From positions 48,496,714 to 48,560,713 of the forward strand of contig CM049320.1 in assembly GCA_026874595.1 (NCBI GenBank): 64,000 bases of DNA. Direction: 5' to 3'. Position 1 is the stretch's first letter, and the number at the start of each line of letters is the position of its first letter. Of this stretch, positions 61,060 to 64,000 are shown one piece after another. Under the pieces are notes generated by a model. The model was not told where the DNA came from, ran no database searches, and saw nothing but the letters and a program-made list of their open reading frames with translations. The translations under genes were made by a program, and so were the position numbers. This DNA is from Sipunculus nudus (taxonomy: Eukaryota; Annelida; Sipuncula; Golfingiida; Sipunculidae).

Positions 61060-64000
61060 ATGAAGGATATCATCAGGGGTACATACAAAACCCTCTAAAT
61101 CAGGGGTACAAACAAAACCCTCCAAATCAGGGGTACATACAAAACCCTCCAAATCAGGGGTACATACAAAACCCTCCAAATGAGGGGTACAAACAAAACC
61201 CTCCAAATGAGGGGTACATACAAAACCCTCCAAATGAGGGGTACAAACAAAACCCTCCAAATGAGGGGTACATACAAAACCCTCCAAATGAGGGGTACAA
61301 ACAAAACCCTCCAAATGAGGGGTACATACAAAACCCTCCAAATGAGGGGTACAAACAAAACCCTCCAAATGAGGGGTACATACAAAACCCTCCAAATGAG
61401 GGGTACATACTAAACCCTCCAAATCAGGGGTACAAACAAAACCCCCCAAATGAGGGGTACATACAAAACCCTCCAAATGAGGGGTACATACTAAACCCTC
61501 CAAATCAGGGGTACAAACAAAACCCTCCAAATGAGGGGTACATACAAAACCCTCCAAATGAGGGGTACATACTAAACCCTCCAAATCAGGGGTACAAACA
61601 AAACCCTCCAAATGAGGGGTACAAACAAAACCCTCCAAATGAGGGGTACATACAAAACCCTCCAAATGAGGGGTACATACTAAACCCTCCAAATCAGGGG
61701 TACAAACAAAACCCTCCAAATGAGGGGTACATACAAAACCCTCCAAATGAGGGGTACATACTAAACCCTCCAAATCAGGGGTACAAACAAAACCCTCCAA
61801 ATGAGGGGTACAAACAAAACCCTCCAAATGAGGGGTACATACTAAACCCTCCAAATCAGGGGTACAAACAAAACCCTCCAAATGAGGGGTACAAACAAAA
61901 CCCTCCAAATGAGGGGTACATACTAAACCCTCCAAATCAGGGGTACAAACAAAACCCTCCAAATGAGGGGTACATACAAAACCCTCCAAATGAGGGGTAC
62001 ATACTAAACCCTCCAAATCAGGGGTACAAACAAAACCCTCCAAATGAGGGGTACATACAAAACCCTCCAAATGAGGGGTACATACTAAACCCTCCAAATC
62101 AGGGGTACAAACAAAACCCTCCAAATGAGGGGTACATACAAAACCCTCCAAATGAGGGGTACATACTAAACCCTCCAAATCAGGGGTACATACAAAACCC
62201 TCCAAATCAGGGGTACATACAAAACCCTCCAAATCAGGGGTACAAACAAAACCCTCAAATCAGGGGTACATACTAAACCCTCCAAATCAAATCAGGGGTA
62301 AATACAAAACCCTCCAAATCAGGGGTACAAACAAAACCCTCCAAATCAGGGGTACATACAAAAACCCTCCAAATCAAATCAGGGGTAAATACAAAACCCT
62401 CCAAATCAGGGGTACAAACAAAAACCCTCCAAATCAGGGGTACATACAAAACTCTCCAAATCAGGGGTACATACAAAACCCCCAAAATCAGGGGTACATA
62501 CAAAACCCCCCAAATCAGGGGTACAGACAAAACCCTCCAAATCAGGGGTACATACTAAACCCTCCAAATCAGGGGTACATACAAAACCCTCCAAATCAGG
62601 GGTACATACAAAACCCCCAAAATCAGGGGTACATACAAAACCCCCAAAATCAGGGGTACACACAAAACCCTCCAAATCAGGGGTACATACAAAACCCCCA
62701 AAATCAGGGGTACATACAAAACCCCCCAAATCAGGGGTACAGACAAAACCCCCCAAATCAGGGGTACATACTAAACCCTCCAAATCAGGGGTACAAACAA
62801 AACCCTCCAAATGAGGGGTACATACAAAACCCCCCAAATCAGGGGTACATACAAAAACCCTCCAAATCAAATCAGGGGTAAATACAAAACCCTCCAAATC
62901 AGGGGTACAAACAAAAACCCTCCAAATCAGGGGTACATACAAAACTCTCCAAATCAGGGGTACATACAAAACCCCCAAAATCAGGGGTACATACAAAACC
63001 CCCCAAATCAGGGGTACAGACAAAACCCTCCAAATCAGGGGTACATACAAAACCCTCCAAATCAGGGGTACATACAAAACCCTCCAAATCAGGGGTACAT
63101 ACAAAACCCCCAAAATCAGGGGTACAAACAAACCCCCCCCCCCCCCCCCCCCCCAAATCAGGGGTACACACAAAACCCTCCAAATCAGGGGTACAAACAA
63201 AACCCTCCAAATCAGGGGTACAAACAAAACCCTCCAAATCAGGGGTACATACAAAAACCCTCCAAATCAGGGGTACATAGAAAACCCCCCAAATCAGGGG
63301 TACATACAAAACCCTCCAAATCAGGGGTACATACAAAACCCTCCAAATCAGGGGTACATACAAAACCCCAAAAATCAGGGGTACATACAAAACCCCCAAA
63401 ATCAGGGGTACAGACAAAACCCTCCAAATCAGGGGTACATACAAAACCCTCCAAATCAGGGGTACATACAAAACCCCCAAAATCAGGGGTACAAACAACC
63501 CCCCCCCCCCCAAATCAGGGGTACATACAAAACCCTCCAATTCAGGGGTACATTCAAAATCCCCCAAATCAGGGGTACATACAAAACCCTCCAAATCAGG
63601 GGTACATACAAAACCCCCCAAATCAGGGGTACATACAAACCCCCCCCCAAATCAGGGCTACAATCAAAACCCCCCAAATCAGGGGTACAGACAAAACCCT
63701 CCAAATCAGGGGTACATACAAAACCCTCCAAATCAGGGGTACATACAAAACCCCCAAAATCAGGGGTACAAACAAACCCCCCCCCCCCCCCCAAATCAGG
63801 GGTACATACAAAACCCTCCAATTCAGGGGTACATACAAAATCCCCCAAATCAGGGGTACATACAAAACCCTCCAAATCAGGGGTACATACAAAACCCCCC
63901 AAATCAGGGGTACATACAAACCCCCCCAAATCAGGGCTACAATCAAAACCCCCCAAATCAGGGGTACAGACAAAACCCTCCAAATCAGGGGTACATACAA
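61060..64000. repeat. 27-bp minisatellite derived from the exon 21 donor, about 109 copies, open at window end
   Basis: Unit: AAATCAGGGGTACATACAAA then ACCCTCC (27 bp). The first part, AATCAGGGGTA, is identical to the exon 21 junction (AATCAGGG then GTA). Early copies alternate GGTACAAAC and GGTACATAC as 54-bp dimers (61150-61390), then as 81-bp trimers with CATACTAAAC. Later copies carry C runs of 9-22 bases. The long minus-strand frames (up to 443 codons) arise because 27 is divisible by three. Confidence 0.95.

Noticed and set aside
60901-64000. Minus-strand open frames with EGFVCTPDL / VPLIWRVLY repeats
   Set aside because: Products of the 27-bp array; part of the 443-codon frame even runs antisense across agrin exon 21.

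Overview
This is eukaryotic genomic DNA: AT-rich introns, GT-AG junctions and small, mostly phase-1 exons. Repeats make up more than half of it. The 21 exons I can read on the + strand join into one open frame of 2,918 nt (972 codons, entered and left mid-gene). They encode the central to C-terminal part of an agrin-type basement-membrane heparan sulfate proteoglycan. Several dispersed repeats look molluscan, most likely bivalve: an element beginning TATGCCCCCGCC and ending GGGGCATTCG, a TATACTGTGGTTGGC terminal-inverted-repeat element, and an ACAGTGGAACCTG / GGTTTCACTGT element. The lustrin-like cysteine module in exon 4 fits a mollusc. I cannot name the species.

Domain order (exons numbered within this window): follistatin/Kazal module (exon 1); Ser-Gly glycosaminoglycan site at the exon 1/2 junction; follistatin/Kazal (exons 2-3); lustrin-like Cys-rich module (exon 4); YGCCPDG module (exon 5); laminin-EGF (exon 6); laminin-EGF (exon 7); follistatin/Kazal (exon 8); basic linker (exon 9); EB/EGF-like module (exon 10); EGF (exon 11); Ser/Thr-rich linker (exons 12-13); laminin G 1 (exons 14-16); EGF (exon 17 into 18); EGF (exon 18); first half of laminin G 2 (exons 19-21). 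This is the vertebrate agrin order, with an added module in exon 4 and no recognisable SEA domain between the last Kazal module and the EGF. The N-terminal Kazal modules lie upstream of the window; the rest of LG2, the last EGF and LG3 lie downstream.

Layout: 1-4547, intron with a short minisatellite and palindromic mobile elements. 4548-8087, exons 1-5. 8088-24870, exons 6-7 and three large minisatellites (37, 39 and 49 bp units). 24871-32637, exons 8-15. 32638-50392, a giant 39-bp array of about 455 copies filling intron 15. 50701-61021, exons 16-21 with further arrays. 61022-64000, a 27-bp array running off the end.

The most unusual feature is the origin of several arrays. The 39-bp repeat is a tandem amplification of the exon 15/intron 15 boundary itself: the last 15 coding bases plus GTAAGTAAACCA recur hundreds of times, so intron 15 holds hundreds of near-perfect copies of its own 5' splice site. 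The array after exon 21 repeats that exon's donor junction, and the array after exon 18 resembles its donor. A 35-bp unit carrying the 3' splice site before exon 1 is triplicated. In the cases checked, use of a decoy usually meets an immediate stop; one decoy after exon 18 would instead add 14 codons in frame. The long minus-strand open frames (up to 1,044 codons) across these arrays come from repeat periods divisible by three and are not treated as genes.
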